A stretch of DNA of 64,000 nt from JAUVXJ01 sp034411995. GTDB lineage: Bacteria; Chloroflexota; Anaerolineae; UBA7937; B3-Chlor. The stretch lies in assembly GCA_034411995.1 (NCBI GenBank), contig DAOUME010000026.1, forward strand, positions 496,001-560,000, read 5' to 3'. The number at the start of each line of letters is the position of its first letter. Position 1 is the first letter of the stretch. The notes under the pieces were generated by a model. It worked only from the letters and a program-made list of their open reading frames with translations, was not told the DNA's origin and made no database searches. The translations under genes and the position numbers were made by a program. Below are positions 17,021 through 25,208 of the stretch, one piece after another.

Positions 17021-18232
17021 TCACCAGACGGGATACTCTCCCATGGCCAGCCGCGACGTAAAATCATATATGGCATCCAGCTCTCGCGACATGATGCCCT
17101 CGACGTCGCCTCTCATCGACGCCAAGCTCACCCCTTTCTCCAGTGATAGCTGAGCTGAGGCGATCAAAGGTTCGTCGATAGGTCTTCCTATCTGGCTGCA
17201 CAGCCAGACGTATACCTCACGAACCCCTGGGACCCCCTTGTATATCTCCTCGGCCATGCGATGGGTGAGCAGGGTGTAGATCTTGCCCACGTGGCTCACC
17301 GGGTTCTTGCCGGCCGCCGCCTCGGTGCTCATGGGGCGGTTCAAGGCGATCACGCCGTTGACCTTGTTTCCCCGACCCACCTGCCCGCAATCAGCGCCCT
17401 CCGCCGATGTGCCCAGGACCGTCAGATACATTCCCTCCTGACCCCTGCTCTCGTCGTCCAGCGTATTGAGGTCCACGAGCACCCTGTCGAAGTTACGCCG
17501 TTTCCCGTTGACGAAGTCGGTGACGGCCCCACGGATCTCTTCCTTTCGCGCAAAGTACCCGGCCTGACTCTCCACGAAGCGATCCACAAAAGCCATGGCC
17601 ACGGTCAGGATCAATTCCCGATCGCGACGATACCCCATCACCTTGATGTCCTCGCCGGATTCCGGGTACGCTTCCTTGAACTCGCCTGAGTTGAGGTACC
17701 GCTCCACACTCAGCACTATCTGTTCGGTGTCCGTCAGCGGCGCGTATCCCACGGCTGCCGACGTGTCGTTGGCGCCAATCACCTCTCGGTCGAAAATGTC
17801 AGTCAGTTCAGGAGAGCCTTCCTTGATCTCGTTCTGGAACACGATGTGTTCGTCAGCATCGACGAAACGCAGGTTGTCCGTCAGCCACTTCCTGGCGGTG
17901 CGCACGGCGATGTCACCCACGGGCACGTGCTTGCCCCCCAGGTCGTAGATGGCGCGGTCGCCAAACACCAACCGCATGGGCTCGTTCACGACTCCGCCGC
18001 CAATCCTCGGCGAGGTCCTGCCCGCCACCAGTAACCCCTTGTCTATGTTGTGGTGCACTATCTGGCCAAAAGTCGCCATGTACTCGCCGCATAGCGCCAC
18101 GGAGATCCCCTCCATGATCGCATCACAAATCGAGTCAGGATGGCCCACCCCCTTCCGCTCCACAAGTTCCACCAGTTGGTCCTCGACCGGGAGCTTGTCC
18201 AGGCTCTCCACCGTGACGTTTCTCGTCGTCAT
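17021..18232 (-). CDS. S-adenosylmethionine synthetase, archaeal type
   Basis: 403 residues matching the archaeal AdoMet synthetase family (PF01941 type), not the usual bacterial MetK. Diagnostic stretches are ERKGVGHPDSICDAIMEG, HHNIDKGLLVAGRTSPRIGG and GQVGRGNKVNGVIALNRPMS. It forms SAM from methionine and ATP in the cytosol. The start has AGGAGGT 4 nt upstream. It is the last gene of the mtnA-led SAM-cycle cluster, 55 nt after ahcY, so the upstream SAM riboswitch may control it by read-through. No bacterial-type metK is seen in this window. Confidence 0.95.
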   Translation of the reverse strand: MTTRNVTVESLDKLPVEDQLVELVERKGVGHPDSICDAIMEGISVALCGEYMATFGQIVHHNIDKGLLVAGRTSPRIGGGVVNEPMRLVFGDRAIYDLGGKHVPVGDIAVRTARKWLTDNLRFVDADEHIVFQNEIKEGSPELTDIFDREVIGANDTSAAVGYAPLTDTEQIVLSVERYLNSGEFKEAYPESGEDIKVMGYRRDRELILTVAMAFVDRFVESQAGYFARKEEIRGAVTDFVNGKRRNFDRVLVDLNTLDDESRGQEGMYLTVLGTSAEGADCGQVGRGNKVNGVIALNRPMSTEAAAGKNPVSHVGKIYTLLTHRMAEEIYKGVPGVREVYVWLCSQIGRPIDEPLIASAQLSLEKGVSLASMRGDVEGIMSRELDAIYDFTSRLAMGEYPVW

Positions 18233-18287
18233 CGAGACCTCCTAATCTGCGATCCTCCCTCGCAGGCGGGCCGTCCGCCCACCTCAC

Positions 18288-19550
18288 CTACGTTCCTTCC
18301 TCCCACGACGAGAGGTACTTCTCCTGCTCGGGAGTGAGCGCGTCTATCTCCAGCTCCATGGCCTTCAGCTTGAGGCGGGCTATCTCGCGGTCTATGTCTT
18401 CGGGGACCGGATAGACCGCCCTCTCCAGCGTGCTTCCTTGTGTGACCAGATACTCGATGCCCAGAGCCTGGTTGGCGAAGCTCATGTCCATCACCGAGGC
18501 GGGGTGTCCCTCGGCCATGGCCAGGTTCACCAGCCTGCCTTCTCCCAGGATCGATAGCCGGCGCCCGTCAGCCATGATGTACTGGTCTACACCGGGCCTC
18601 GGCTGCCGTACCTCCGCTGCCAGCTCCGCCACAGCGGGAATGTTGAGCTCCACGTTGAAGTGACCAGAATTGGCCAGAATAGCTCCATCCTTCATCAACT
18701 CGAAGTGGCGCGCGTCGATGACGTGGATGTCGCCGGTAGCGGTGACGAAGATATCGCCGATCCGGGCTGCTTCCAGCATGGGCATGACCCGGAATCCATC
18801 CATCACCGCCTCGAGGGCCTTCAGCGGGTCCACCTCGGTGACAATGACGCTGGCGCCCATCCCTCGGGCGCGCATGGCGATGCCGCGGCCGCACCAACCG
18901 TATCCAGCCACGACGAAGTTCTTGCCTGCCAGCAGTATGTTGGTGGCTCGCACGACCCCATCAATGGTGGACTGGCCGGTTCCGTACCGGTTGTCGAAGA
19001 AATGCTTGGTGAGTGCGTCGTTCACCGCAATGATGGGATACTTCAGCACCCCGTCCCTGGCCATAGCCCTTAGACGGATCACCCCTGTGGTGGTCTCCTC
19101 GGTGCCACCGATGACGTCGCCGATGAGGTCCGTTCTCTCCTTGTGCAGTGTAGAGACCAGGTCAGCGCCATCGTCGATGGTCACTTGAGGACGGTGCTCC
19201 AGCGCCGCGCGGATGTGCTGGTAGTACAGTTCATTGTCCTCGCCCTTGACGGCGAAGACGGGTATCTCGTCGTTGACCACCAGCGAGGCTGCCACGTCGT
19301 CCTGGGTAGACAGCGGGTTGCTGGCGCAGAGGACCAGGTCTGCCCCACCAGCCGCCAACGCCTGGGCCAGGTTCGCGGTCTCCGTGGTGATATGTAGACA
19401 GCCCGAGAGCTTCACACCATCCAGCGGCTTCTCTCTGTCGAATCTCTCCTTGATCAAACGCAGCACCGGCATCTCCTGCGCCGCCCATCGGATGCGCAGC
19501 CTGCCCTGGTCGGCCAAGGACGTATCCTTGACGTCGAATTCTTCAGCCAT
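18288..19550 (-). CDS. ahcY: Adenosylhomocysteinase
   Basis: 420 residues, NAD-dependent SAH hydrolase. It carries CLHITTETANLA near the substrate site, NDALTKHFFDNRYGTGQS with the active-site Lys/Asp region, and the NAD-binding VAGYGWCGRGIA. It splits S-adenosylhomocysteine to homocysteine and adenosine, clearing the product of the many methyltransferases. The ATG at 19550 has AAAGGAG 7 nt upstream; an earlier in-frame start adds 17 residues with no family likeness. The 170 nt before it hold no other gene, so it could share the mtnA transcript or have its own promoter. Confidence 0.95.
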   Translation of the reverse strand: MAEEFDVKDTSLADQGRLRIRWAAQEMPVLRLIKERFDREKPLDGVKLSGCLHITTETANLAQALAAGGADLVLCASNPLSTQDDVAASLVVNDEIPVFAVKGEDNELYYQHIRAALEHRPQVTIDDGADLVSTLHKERTDLIGDVIGGTEETTTGVIRLRAMARDGVLKYPIIAVNDALTKHFFDNRYGTGQSTIDGVVRATNILLAGKNFVVAGYGWCGRGIAMRARGMGASVIVTEVDPLKALEAVMDGFRVMPMLEAARIGDIFVTATGDIHVIDARHFELMKDGAILANSGHFNVELNIPAVAELAAEVRQPRPGVDQYIMADGRRLSILGEGRLVNLAMAEGHPASVMDMSFANQALGIEYLVTQGSTLERAVYPVPEDIDREIARLKLKAMELEIDALTPEQEKYLSSWEEGT

Positions 19551-19720
19551 CGAATCGCTCCTTTCTCCCCATCGCGGTGACCGAAAGGCCATCGACCTCA
19601 TGCCGCCGCCTGCTTGTCGTCGCGCCTGCCGCCCGCTGGCCGGTCAGTTGTCAGCCGCGGGCCAGACCTACGAGCTGAGGCACCGCCACAGCGTCCCGCG
19701 CCACGTGCCACCGCCCCGGC

Positions 19721-20500
19721 TCACTCGGCCCCTTTACGGACTCCGAGGATCTCGGTGAATGAACAGTAGACATCGAATCCCAGACGATGATACACCTTGC
19801 TCGCGGCCTCGTTGCCCTGGCCCACGTTCAGCACCACGTCCAGAGATTGCGAGAGCAATTCCTCCGCGACTGCGCTTGTGCACATCGTAGCATAACCCAT
19901 CCCTCGGTACTCGGGAAGGGTGAATACGTTACCCACGATCCCCAGGTGATACGTGCGGGAGACAAGATGTGTGCCGGCCGTGGCCACGAGCCTGTCTTTA
20001 CGCTCGATTCCATAGAACACGCCCTGGTCCAGTTGATAGGGCGCGAAGGCCACGTCTCCATACGATCGGTAGAGATCCTGCAAGCGGGGAATGTGCCCTG
20101 GGCCCAGCCTGTGCACAGGCCCATCCACGCCCGTGAACCCCTCAGGCCTGAGGACCATCCTGTGCATCACCTCAACTCTATGGAGAGAGTAGTACCTGCT
20201 CAAGGCGTCAAGATGGTGGGGCCTGCAGGCCAGGTACGCTGTCCTGGTCTTCAGCACACCCTGAAGAATCGGCACCAGGCCCTCCTGTGACCCCATCAGA
20301 AACACTCGATCCGGCGGTAGCCCCTTGAACAGCAGGCAAAGGGTCGTCAACTGGCCATCCGTTGAAGAGGCGTACCATTCACACCGCCCGAACAAGGCCG
20401 GCTCCAGATCGCAAATGGCATAAGCCGCGTAGAGCCGATCCCTTTTCAAGAAATCGTAGATCTCCTCTTTGACCTCAAGCCGCGTGACGGAAAGCGCCAT
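19721..20500 (-). CDS. GNAT-family N-acetyltransferase
   Basis: 259 residues. The C-terminal third has the GNAT acetyl-CoA site: LGIVGNVFTLPEYRGMGYAT with the R-G-M-G-Y pyrophosphate loop, then VLNVGQGNEAASKVYHRLGF, typical of motif B. The N-terminal half is less conserved and could be a degenerate second GNAT-like domain. The gene starts 4 nt after the core-MetE-like gene, so it is part of the same operon. The substrate is unknown; context suggests a metabolite linked to methionine or polyamine turnover, but that is only inference. Confidence 0.8.
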   Translation of the reverse strand: MALSVTRLEVKEEIYDFLKRDRLYAAYAICDLEPALFGRCEWYASSTDGQLTTLCLLFKGLPPDRVFLMGSQEGLVPILQGVLKTRTAYLACRPHHLDALSRYYSLHRVEVMHRMVLRPEGFTGVDGPVHRLGPGHIPRLQDLYRSYGDVAFAPYQLDQGVFYGIERKDRLVATAGTHLVSRTYHLGIVGNVFTLPEYRGMGYATMCTSAVAEELLSQSLDVVLNVGQGNEAASKVYHRLGFDVYCSFTEILGVRKGAE

Positions 20501-20504
20501 TCTC

Positions 20505-21533
20505 CTACCGCAGATACCGGTTCCTCATCTCCCTGGAGACGGCAGCCGTCAGTTCCAGCGCGCGTTCTGCATCTTCCACCGTCAGCGAGCCCAGACCGCA
20601 GCAGGGACTGACCAGAGAAGCCGTCAGCAGATCGTCCAGATTCATACCTTTGTGCACGAGCAGTTCCATGGCTTCGAGTAGCTTCTGTGCGAGACTCCGG
20701 GGCGTCTCGCGAGCCAGACCATCTCTCGTGCGCGGCACTATGCCCCAGGCGATGATGCCCCCCCGTCTCAGAAAGTCCTTTACCTCCGTCGCGTACAGCG
20801 ACAGGGACTCCGCGTAGTCATACGTGTCGAAGCTCAGGATATCGATCGGCGAGGACAGCACCAGTGACCAGTCGGTGTTGCCGCAGCAGTGGACTCCCTT
20901 CAGGCCCTCCAGGCCGCTCAGTGCCTCCTCCAGGAGACCCACGGCCTGCTGCCGTGTCAGAGCAACATAAGCCGAACCGAAGGAGGCCATGTACGGCTCG
21001 TCCAGGAAGATGATGGTCGTGGGATGAAACCGGCGAAGCTCTTTCTCCTGCCACATCGCTTCCAGCCTCAAGTGCTTTGCGGCCGCATCCGCCAATACCT
21101 CGTCGTAAAGGATAGGGCGCCGGTCCTGATCCAGCACCGTGAGGCCCCAGCTCACCGGGCCCGTGACCTGTCCTTTCACCGCCCGGCAGCGATCGAACTC
21201 GCCCTTCGACCATTCGACCCATCCGGCGGCATACGATGGGGTCAGGGCGTAGGCGTCTAGGTCGCTCTCCAGATACGCCGTGTAGAGGCGCTCCAGGTCC
21301 GCAGACAGGTCCCGAGTACGATCGACATAGATGCGTTCTCCCTCCAGGACGAGGCCCGGGAAGCCCCCACTGAACTGCACGTACATGTTCTCAAGAAAGC
21401 TCCGCTTCGGAAGCTGGGGCCAGACCGGCAAATCGGGGAAGCTAGCCCGTATGGCGGCACAGGCCTCTCGAGCGTCCTCATGAGGCAAGCTGCCAATGTG
21501 GATAGGCAGCAACTCTGGCCTGAACTGACCCAT
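20505..21533 (-). CDS. Core methionine-synthase-like protein (MetE catalytic domain only)
   Basis: About 342 residues with the UROD/MetE beta-barrel fold. It lacks the N-terminal folate-binding half of MetE. Candidate zinc ligands are visible as H215 and C216/C217 in GVHCCGNTDW and C311/C312 in SLVSPCCGLGSL. Core synthases of this type (MesA-D families) methylate homocysteine with a methyl group from a corrinoid rather than folate; MesB occurs in anaerobes with the Wood-Ljungdahl pathway. The neighbours mtnA, ahcY and SAM synthetase support a methionine-forming role. The ATG at 21533 has GGAG upstream; a TTG at 21545 is less likely. Other UROD-like methyltransferase roles remain possible. Confidence 0.72.
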   Translation of the reverse strand: MGQFRPELLPIHIGSLPHEDAREACAAIRASFPDLPVWPQLPKRSFLENMYVQFSGGFPGLVLEGERIYVDRTRDLSADLERLYTAYLESDLDAYALTPSYAAGWVEWSKGEFDRCRAVKGQVTGPVSWGLTVLDQDRRPILYDEVLADAAAKHLRLEAMWQEKELRRFHPTTIIFLDEPYMASFGSAYVALTRQQAVGLLEEALSGLEGLKGVHCCGNTDWSLVLSSPIDILSFDTYDYAESLSLYATEVKDFLRRGGIIAWGIVPRTRDGLARETPRSLAQKLLEAMELLVHKGMNLDDLLTASLVSPCCGLGSLTVEDAERALELTAAVSREMRNRYLR

Positions 21534-21564
21534 CTTCCTCTCCAACTAACCCAGACAGTTCACT

Positions 21565-22599
21565 TTATCTCGAACACGCCGAACGCAGGCCCTTGACAAA
21601 GGGTGGATACACGATACCGCGCTCGGTAATGATTCCGGTGACGTAGCGATGCGGAGTCACATCGAAGGCCGGATTGGCCGCCCTCACTCCCTCTGGCGCG
21701 ATGAGTTGCCCACGGACGTAGAGCACCTCGTCTGGATCACGCTCTTCTATGGGGACCTGATCCCCTGACTCCAGCGCCAGGTCTATCGTCGATGTGGGCA
21801 CTACAGGGTAAAAGGGGACGCCGTTCTCCCTGGCCACCACCGCCAGCTTGTAGGTGCCGATCTTGTTCACGACGTCTCCATTGGCCACCACCCTGTCCGC
21901 GCCTACCAGGACGAGACGTATTTGGCCGCTCTGAAGGTAGTATCCTGCTGCGTTGTCCGCGATGAGAGTCATGGGGATGCCGTCTCGTTTCAACTCCCAG
22001 GCTGTCAGCCTGGCACCCTGCAGCCGAGGACGAGTCTCGTCCACGAATACGTGGACGCGCTTGCCCTGTTCCCAAGCGGTCCTGATAGGGGCCAGCGCAG
22101 TGCCGTAGTCCACCGTGGCCAGCGCCCCTGCGTTGCAGTGCGTCAGGACGTTGTCTCCATCCTCGATGAGTTCCGCTCCGTACTCGCCCATGCGCCTGTT
22201 GGCTTCCACGTCCTCGTCAGCGAGGGCCTGCGCCTCAGCGATGAGGGCCCTTCGAACGTCCTCGACCCCTCCCAGAGAATCGTCCTCGAGCCTGGCCAGC
22301 ATCCTCTCCAGCGCCCAGAAGAGATTGGAGGCGGTGGGCCGAGTGGCTCGAAGGACCTCGGCCGCCTGCCCCACATCGGTCACCAGCCGTGGTTTGCTCT
22401 GCGCCTCGCTGTGCACGGCAGCCAGGGCCAGACCGAAGGCCGCTGCAGCCCCTATGGCCGGCGCACCTCGGACGTACATCTCCCGGATAGCTCGGGCGAC
22501 GTCTCGATAGTCTGTGAACTCTACCTCCACGTACTCGTGGGGCAACTGCCGCTGATCTATCATCCGCACTACGCCGGAGTCCCATTCGATGGTGCGCAT
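21565..22599 (-). CDS. mtnA: S-methyl-5-thioribose-1-phosphate isomerase
   Basis: 344 residues of the MtnA/eIF2B-like family. The catalytic pair is present: C155 in THCNAGALATVDYGTA and D235 in LVGADRVVANGDVVNKIGTY. It isomerises methylthioribose-1-phosphate to methylthioribulose-1-phosphate in methionine salvage from methylthioadenosine. It is the first gene after a SAM-I riboswitch and terminator, with GAGGTGAGGT before the ATG. No other salvage enzyme (MtnP, MtnB, MtnC, MtnD) is visible in the window, so either these lie elsewhere or a shortened salvage route is used. Confidence 0.95.
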   Translation of the reverse strand: MRTIEWDSGVVRMIDQRQLPHEYVEVEFTDYRDVARAIREMYVRGAPAIGAAAAFGLALAAVHSEAQSKPRLVTDVGQAAEVLRATRPTASNLFWALERMLARLEDDSLGGVEDVRRALIAEAQALADEDVEANRRMGEYGAELIEDGDNVLTHCNAGALATVDYGTALAPIRTAWEQGKRVHVFVDETRPRLQGARLTAWELKRDGIPMTLIADNAAGYYLQSGQIRLVLVGADRVVANGDVVNKIGTYKLAVVARENGVPFYPVVPTSTIDLALESGDQVPIEERDPDEVLYVRGQLIAPEGVRAANPAFDVTPHRYVTGIITERGIVYPPFVKGLRSACSR

Positions 22600-22635
22600 G
22601 ACCTCACCTCGCTCGACGCCTGTCCGGAAAGAGTC

Positions 22636-22662
22636 AAAAAAAATCTCTCCACGTTGGAGAGA
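22636..22662 (-). terminator. Riboswitch terminator before mtnA
   Basis: Read on the minus strand, an 8-bp perfect stem (TCTCTCCA with TGGAGAGA, loop ACG) is followed at once by eight T. This intrinsic terminator lies 37 nt before the mtnA start and just after the SAM-I aptamer, the usual place for an expression platform. Confidence 0.9.
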
Positions 22663-22678
22663 AAGTCTGCGTGACCTC

Positions 22679-22904
22679 CTCTCATCTTCCAGGCTCCACT
22701 CCCGTCGGTCAGATCCCTCCTAGCCCAATTTCGAGAGAGCTGACACACATACTGGAGTGGAACCCGCCGGAATTGGCACCGAAACTACGGATCAAACGCA
22801 CGCCTGGAAACGAGCGCTGTCTGGGCCACTACCAGGTCTTGCGTCCTCCGCAGAAGGTTGCCGGGGCTTCCCAGGGCCGGTCCCTCCACCCCTCTGGATA
22901 AGAG
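22679..22904 (-). promoter_or_regulatory. SAM-I (S-box) riboswitch aptamer
   Basis: The minus strand shows the full S-box layout. P1 is CTCTTATC (22904-22897) with GATGAGAG (22686-22679). Next comes the P2/K-turn core, with GGGGTGGAGGGACCGGCCC followed by GAAGCC and CGGCAACC (GGCAACC at 22862-22856). The conserved GGTGCCAATTCC of P3/P4 is at 22780-22769. It is about 226 nt, longer than most S-boxes, with extra sequence in the P3 and P4 arms. With the terminator just downstream, bound SAM should stop transcription of mtnA and the genes behind it. No protein gene is present in this leader. Confidence 0.95.
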
Positions 22905-23006
22905 CTCACATCGTATTTCGATGCCCAAAGGGCCCGCAGATTGTAAATGAACCGCCTCTCCTAGGCCAGCGCCACTGGCCTCGGGAGGCCGTCTAGTCCA
23001 CCAGTC

Positions 23007-23035
23007 ATAGTAGCATGTCTGATGAACGATGTCAA
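23007..23035 (-). promoter_or_regulatory. Promoter of the SAM-cycle operon
   Basis: TTGACA (23035-23030), 17-bp spacer, TACTAT (23012-23007) on the minus strand. Transcription would start near 23000, about 95 nt before the S-box P1 and 400 nt before mtnA. Confidence 0.85.
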
Positions 23036-23070
23036 GCAAGCCCCGTGGTGACCGCATTTCGGGTCAATGA

Positions 23071-23092
23071 GCCGTCGTCGTTGCCCGACGGC
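23071..23092 (-). terminator. Hairpin downstream of the 2-hydroxyacid dehydrogenase gene
   Basis: A 7-bp stem (GCCGTCG/CGACGGC, 8-nt loop) lies about 75 nt after the dehydrogenase stop on the minus strand. It has no T-tract, so terminator function is uncertain. Confidence 0.35.
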
Positions 23093-23168
23093 GAACGCCT
23101 CGTGCCCCACCCCATCATGGGAGCCACCAACCCTCACGCCTAGATCATGTGGGAGCACTGTCGGTCAC

Positions 23169-24167
23169 TCACCGGCGCCCCTTCACGTCCAGAACCTCTG
23201 GGTTCACCGGGTTGCGGGGCATCCGACCCTGCAACGCAGCCACCAGATTCTCCGCTGCGATGGTGGCCATCAGCGTCCGCGCCGCCACGCTGGCACTCGC
23301 CATGTGGGGCACGACCACACAGTTGTCCAGTTGCAGTAGCGGGTCGTCAGGATCTATGGGCTCAGGGTCTGTCACGTCCAGCCCTGCGCCGGCTATCTCG
23401 CCCGAGACCAGGGCCTGGTACAGTGCGCGCTGATCGACGACCTGACCCCGGGAAGTGTTGACCAGGATGGCTGTCTTCTTCATCATCGCGAACTGCTCGG
23501 GGCCGATCATGTGGTGAGTCTCCGGCGTGAGAGGCGTGTGCAGACTGATGAGATCCGATTCCTTGAGCAGAGTTTCCACGTCCACGTAGACCAGGCCCAG
23601 TTCGCGCTCGAGGACCGGCTGGCGCTCCAGGTCATGGTACAGGATGCGCATCTCGAACCCGGTGGCGCGCTTGGCCACCGCACCACCTATGCGCCCCATA
23701 CCGATGAGGCCGAGGGTGGCCCCGTGCAGGTCGTATCCCAGGCAAAGCATCGGACCCCAGGTTTTCCACTGCCCGCCGCGCACGTACCCGACCGCCTCCA
23801 CGACCCTTCGGGCAACGCAAGCCAGGAGGGTGAAGGCAAAGTCCGCGGTGGTGTCAGTCAGGACTCCAGGCGTATGGCACACCATAATGCCCCTCTCCGT
23901 CGCCGCCTGCACGTCTATGTTGTCGTAACCGATGGCGTAGTTGCTGATCGCTTTGAGGCGCGGGGCCGCATCCATCAGTTCGGCGTCCATCTTGTCCGTC
24001 AACAGGCTGAGGACACCGTCCGCCGTCCTCAGTTCCTGGAGCAGTACGTCTCGCGGCGGTGGCAACTCACCCTCCCACACTCTCACCTGGGCACAGCCCC
24101 GCAGAAGAGTCAAACCCGCTTTGGGTATCAAGCGGGTCACGTAGACGCTCGGTACTCCCTCCACCAT
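23169..24167 (-). CDS. D-isomer-specific 2-hydroxyacid dehydrogenase (glyoxylate/hydroxypyruvate reductase-like)
   Basis: 332 residues. The NAD(P)-binding LGLIGMGRIGGAVAKRA motif, the catalytic Arg in VNTSRGQVVD, the Glu in LDVTDPEPI and the His in VVVPHMAS are all in place. YAIGYDNIDVQAATERGI is the substrate-domain signature. It reduces a 2-keto acid such as glyoxylate or hydroxypyruvate; D-3-phosphoglycerate dehydrogenase is less likely because there is no ACT domain. The ATG at 24167 has GGGGAGG just upstream. It is a single-gene unit with its own consensus promoter. Confidence 0.9.
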   Translation of the reverse strand: MVEGVPSVYVTRLIPKAGLTLLRGCAQVRVWEGELPPPRDVLLQELRTADGVLSLLTDKMDAELMDAAPRLKAISNYAIGYDNIDVQAATERGIMVCHTPGVLTDTTADFAFTLLACVARRVVEAVGYVRGGQWKTWGPMLCLGYDLHGATLGLIGMGRIGGAVAKRATGFEMRILYHDLERQPVLERELGLVYVDVETLLKESDLISLHTPLTPETHHMIGPEQFAMMKKTAILVNTSRGQVVDQRALYQALVSGEIAGAGLDVTDPEPIDPDDPLLQLDNCVVVPHMASASVAARTLMATIAAENLVAALQGRMPRNPVNPEVLDVKGRR

Positions 24168-24224
24168 CTGCCTCCCCTCTTGACAGCACATCAGCGCCGG
24201 GATATGATCCCCCTGTTGCGAACG

Positions 24225-24253
24225 ATTATATCTGGGGGCAGAGGCCAAGTCAA
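24225..24253 (-). promoter_or_regulatory. Promoter of the 2-hydroxyacid dehydrogenase gene
   Basis: TTGACT (24253-24248), 17 bp, TATAAT (24230-24225) on the minus strand, about 58 nt before the start codon. Confidence 0.85.
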
Positions 24254-24431
24254 AGCTCTTGCGTAACGAAGAAACCTCCGTCACCACCGGTCCCAGCAGT
24301 CACGATGCTGGGCACGCTGGTGCCTCGTCTACACAGCCCGAAGTGATATCAGGGTGGCCGCCCGGACGTCGGCACGCCGCTGGCCGGCGGACCGAACAGT
24401 TCCTGACCACGACTCGACACCTGGCACCGCG

Positions 24432-25205
24432 ATGGAAGCACTGACCCCCGAAGCCATACGGAGAGATCTGGACACCCGGTTTCTGGGCCGGAACGTGGTC
24501 TGCTACGACCGCGTGGACTCCACCAACGCCGTGTCGAGACAACTGGCTCAAGAGGGAGCGCCAGAGGGGACTCTGGTCGTCGCCGAGGAGCAGACCGCCG
24601 GTCGCGGTCGGCACAGGAGACAGTGGCTGGCCCCCGCTGGCAGCAGCCTTCTGATGTCGTTCGTTCTGCGCCCCTCTCTGGCGCCAGAAGAACTTCCCCT
24701 CCTGTTGATGGCCTCGGCTCTGGCCGTGGCCCAGGCTATCGAGGAGTCAACCGGGCTGGACATCCACTTCAAATGGCCCAACGACATCATGCTCGGCGGC
24801 AAGAAGGCTGGCGGAATACTGATGGAGACCGGTGTCAGCGGTCAGGGTGTGGACCACGCAGTCATTGGTATAGGCTTGAACGTCAACCTCGACGTCGCCA
24901 CGATTCCCGAGATCGCCGCCTCTGCCACCAGCATCTCCGCGGCCCTGGGGAAAGAGACCTCTCGCCTGAGGATTCTGCGTTCGCTCCTCGAGTCCATGGA
25001 GAGAGAATACCTCCTCCTCCAAGGAGGGCATTCCCCAGTCGCCAGATGGGCCGCTCGCCTTTCGCAGCTTGGACAGCAGGTTCAGGTCGATACCCCCTGG
25101 GGAAGGGAAACGGGGCGACTGCAAGGCGTCGACGCCGGTGGCAGGCTCGTCCTCCGGCGCAGCGACGGAAGTGAGGCGCGGATCACGGTCGGAGACGTCA
25201 CCTAA
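24432..25205 (+). CDS. birA: Biotin--[acetyl-CoA-carboxylase] ligase, catalytic form
   Basis: 257 residues. The biotinyl-AMP site is visible in AEEQTAGRGRHRRQW, followed by KWPNDIMLGGKKAGGILMET with the catalytic lysine and GIGLNVN. A C-terminal SH3-like domain covers about 205-257. It attaches biotin to carrier domains of carboxylases. The N-terminal helix-turn-helix repressor domain of E. coli BirA is missing, so this is a monofunctional ligase that cannot regulate biotin genes. The ATG at 24432 is preferred over an earlier in-frame start with no family likeness. It converges with the next gene with 3 nt between their ends. Confidence 0.95.
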   Translation: MEALTPEAIRRDLDTRFLGRNVVCYDRVDSTNAVSRQLAQEGAPEGTLVVAEEQTAGRGRHRRQWLAPAGSSLLMSFVLRPSLAPEELPLLLMASALAVAQAIEESTGLDIHFKWPNDIMLGGKKAGGILMETGVSGQGVDHAVIGIGLNVNLDVATIPEIAASATSISAALGKETSRLRILRSLLESMEREYLLLQGGHSPVARWAARLSQLGQQVQVDTPWGRETGRLQGVDAGGRLVLRRSDGSEARITVGDVT

Positions 25206-25208
25206 CGC

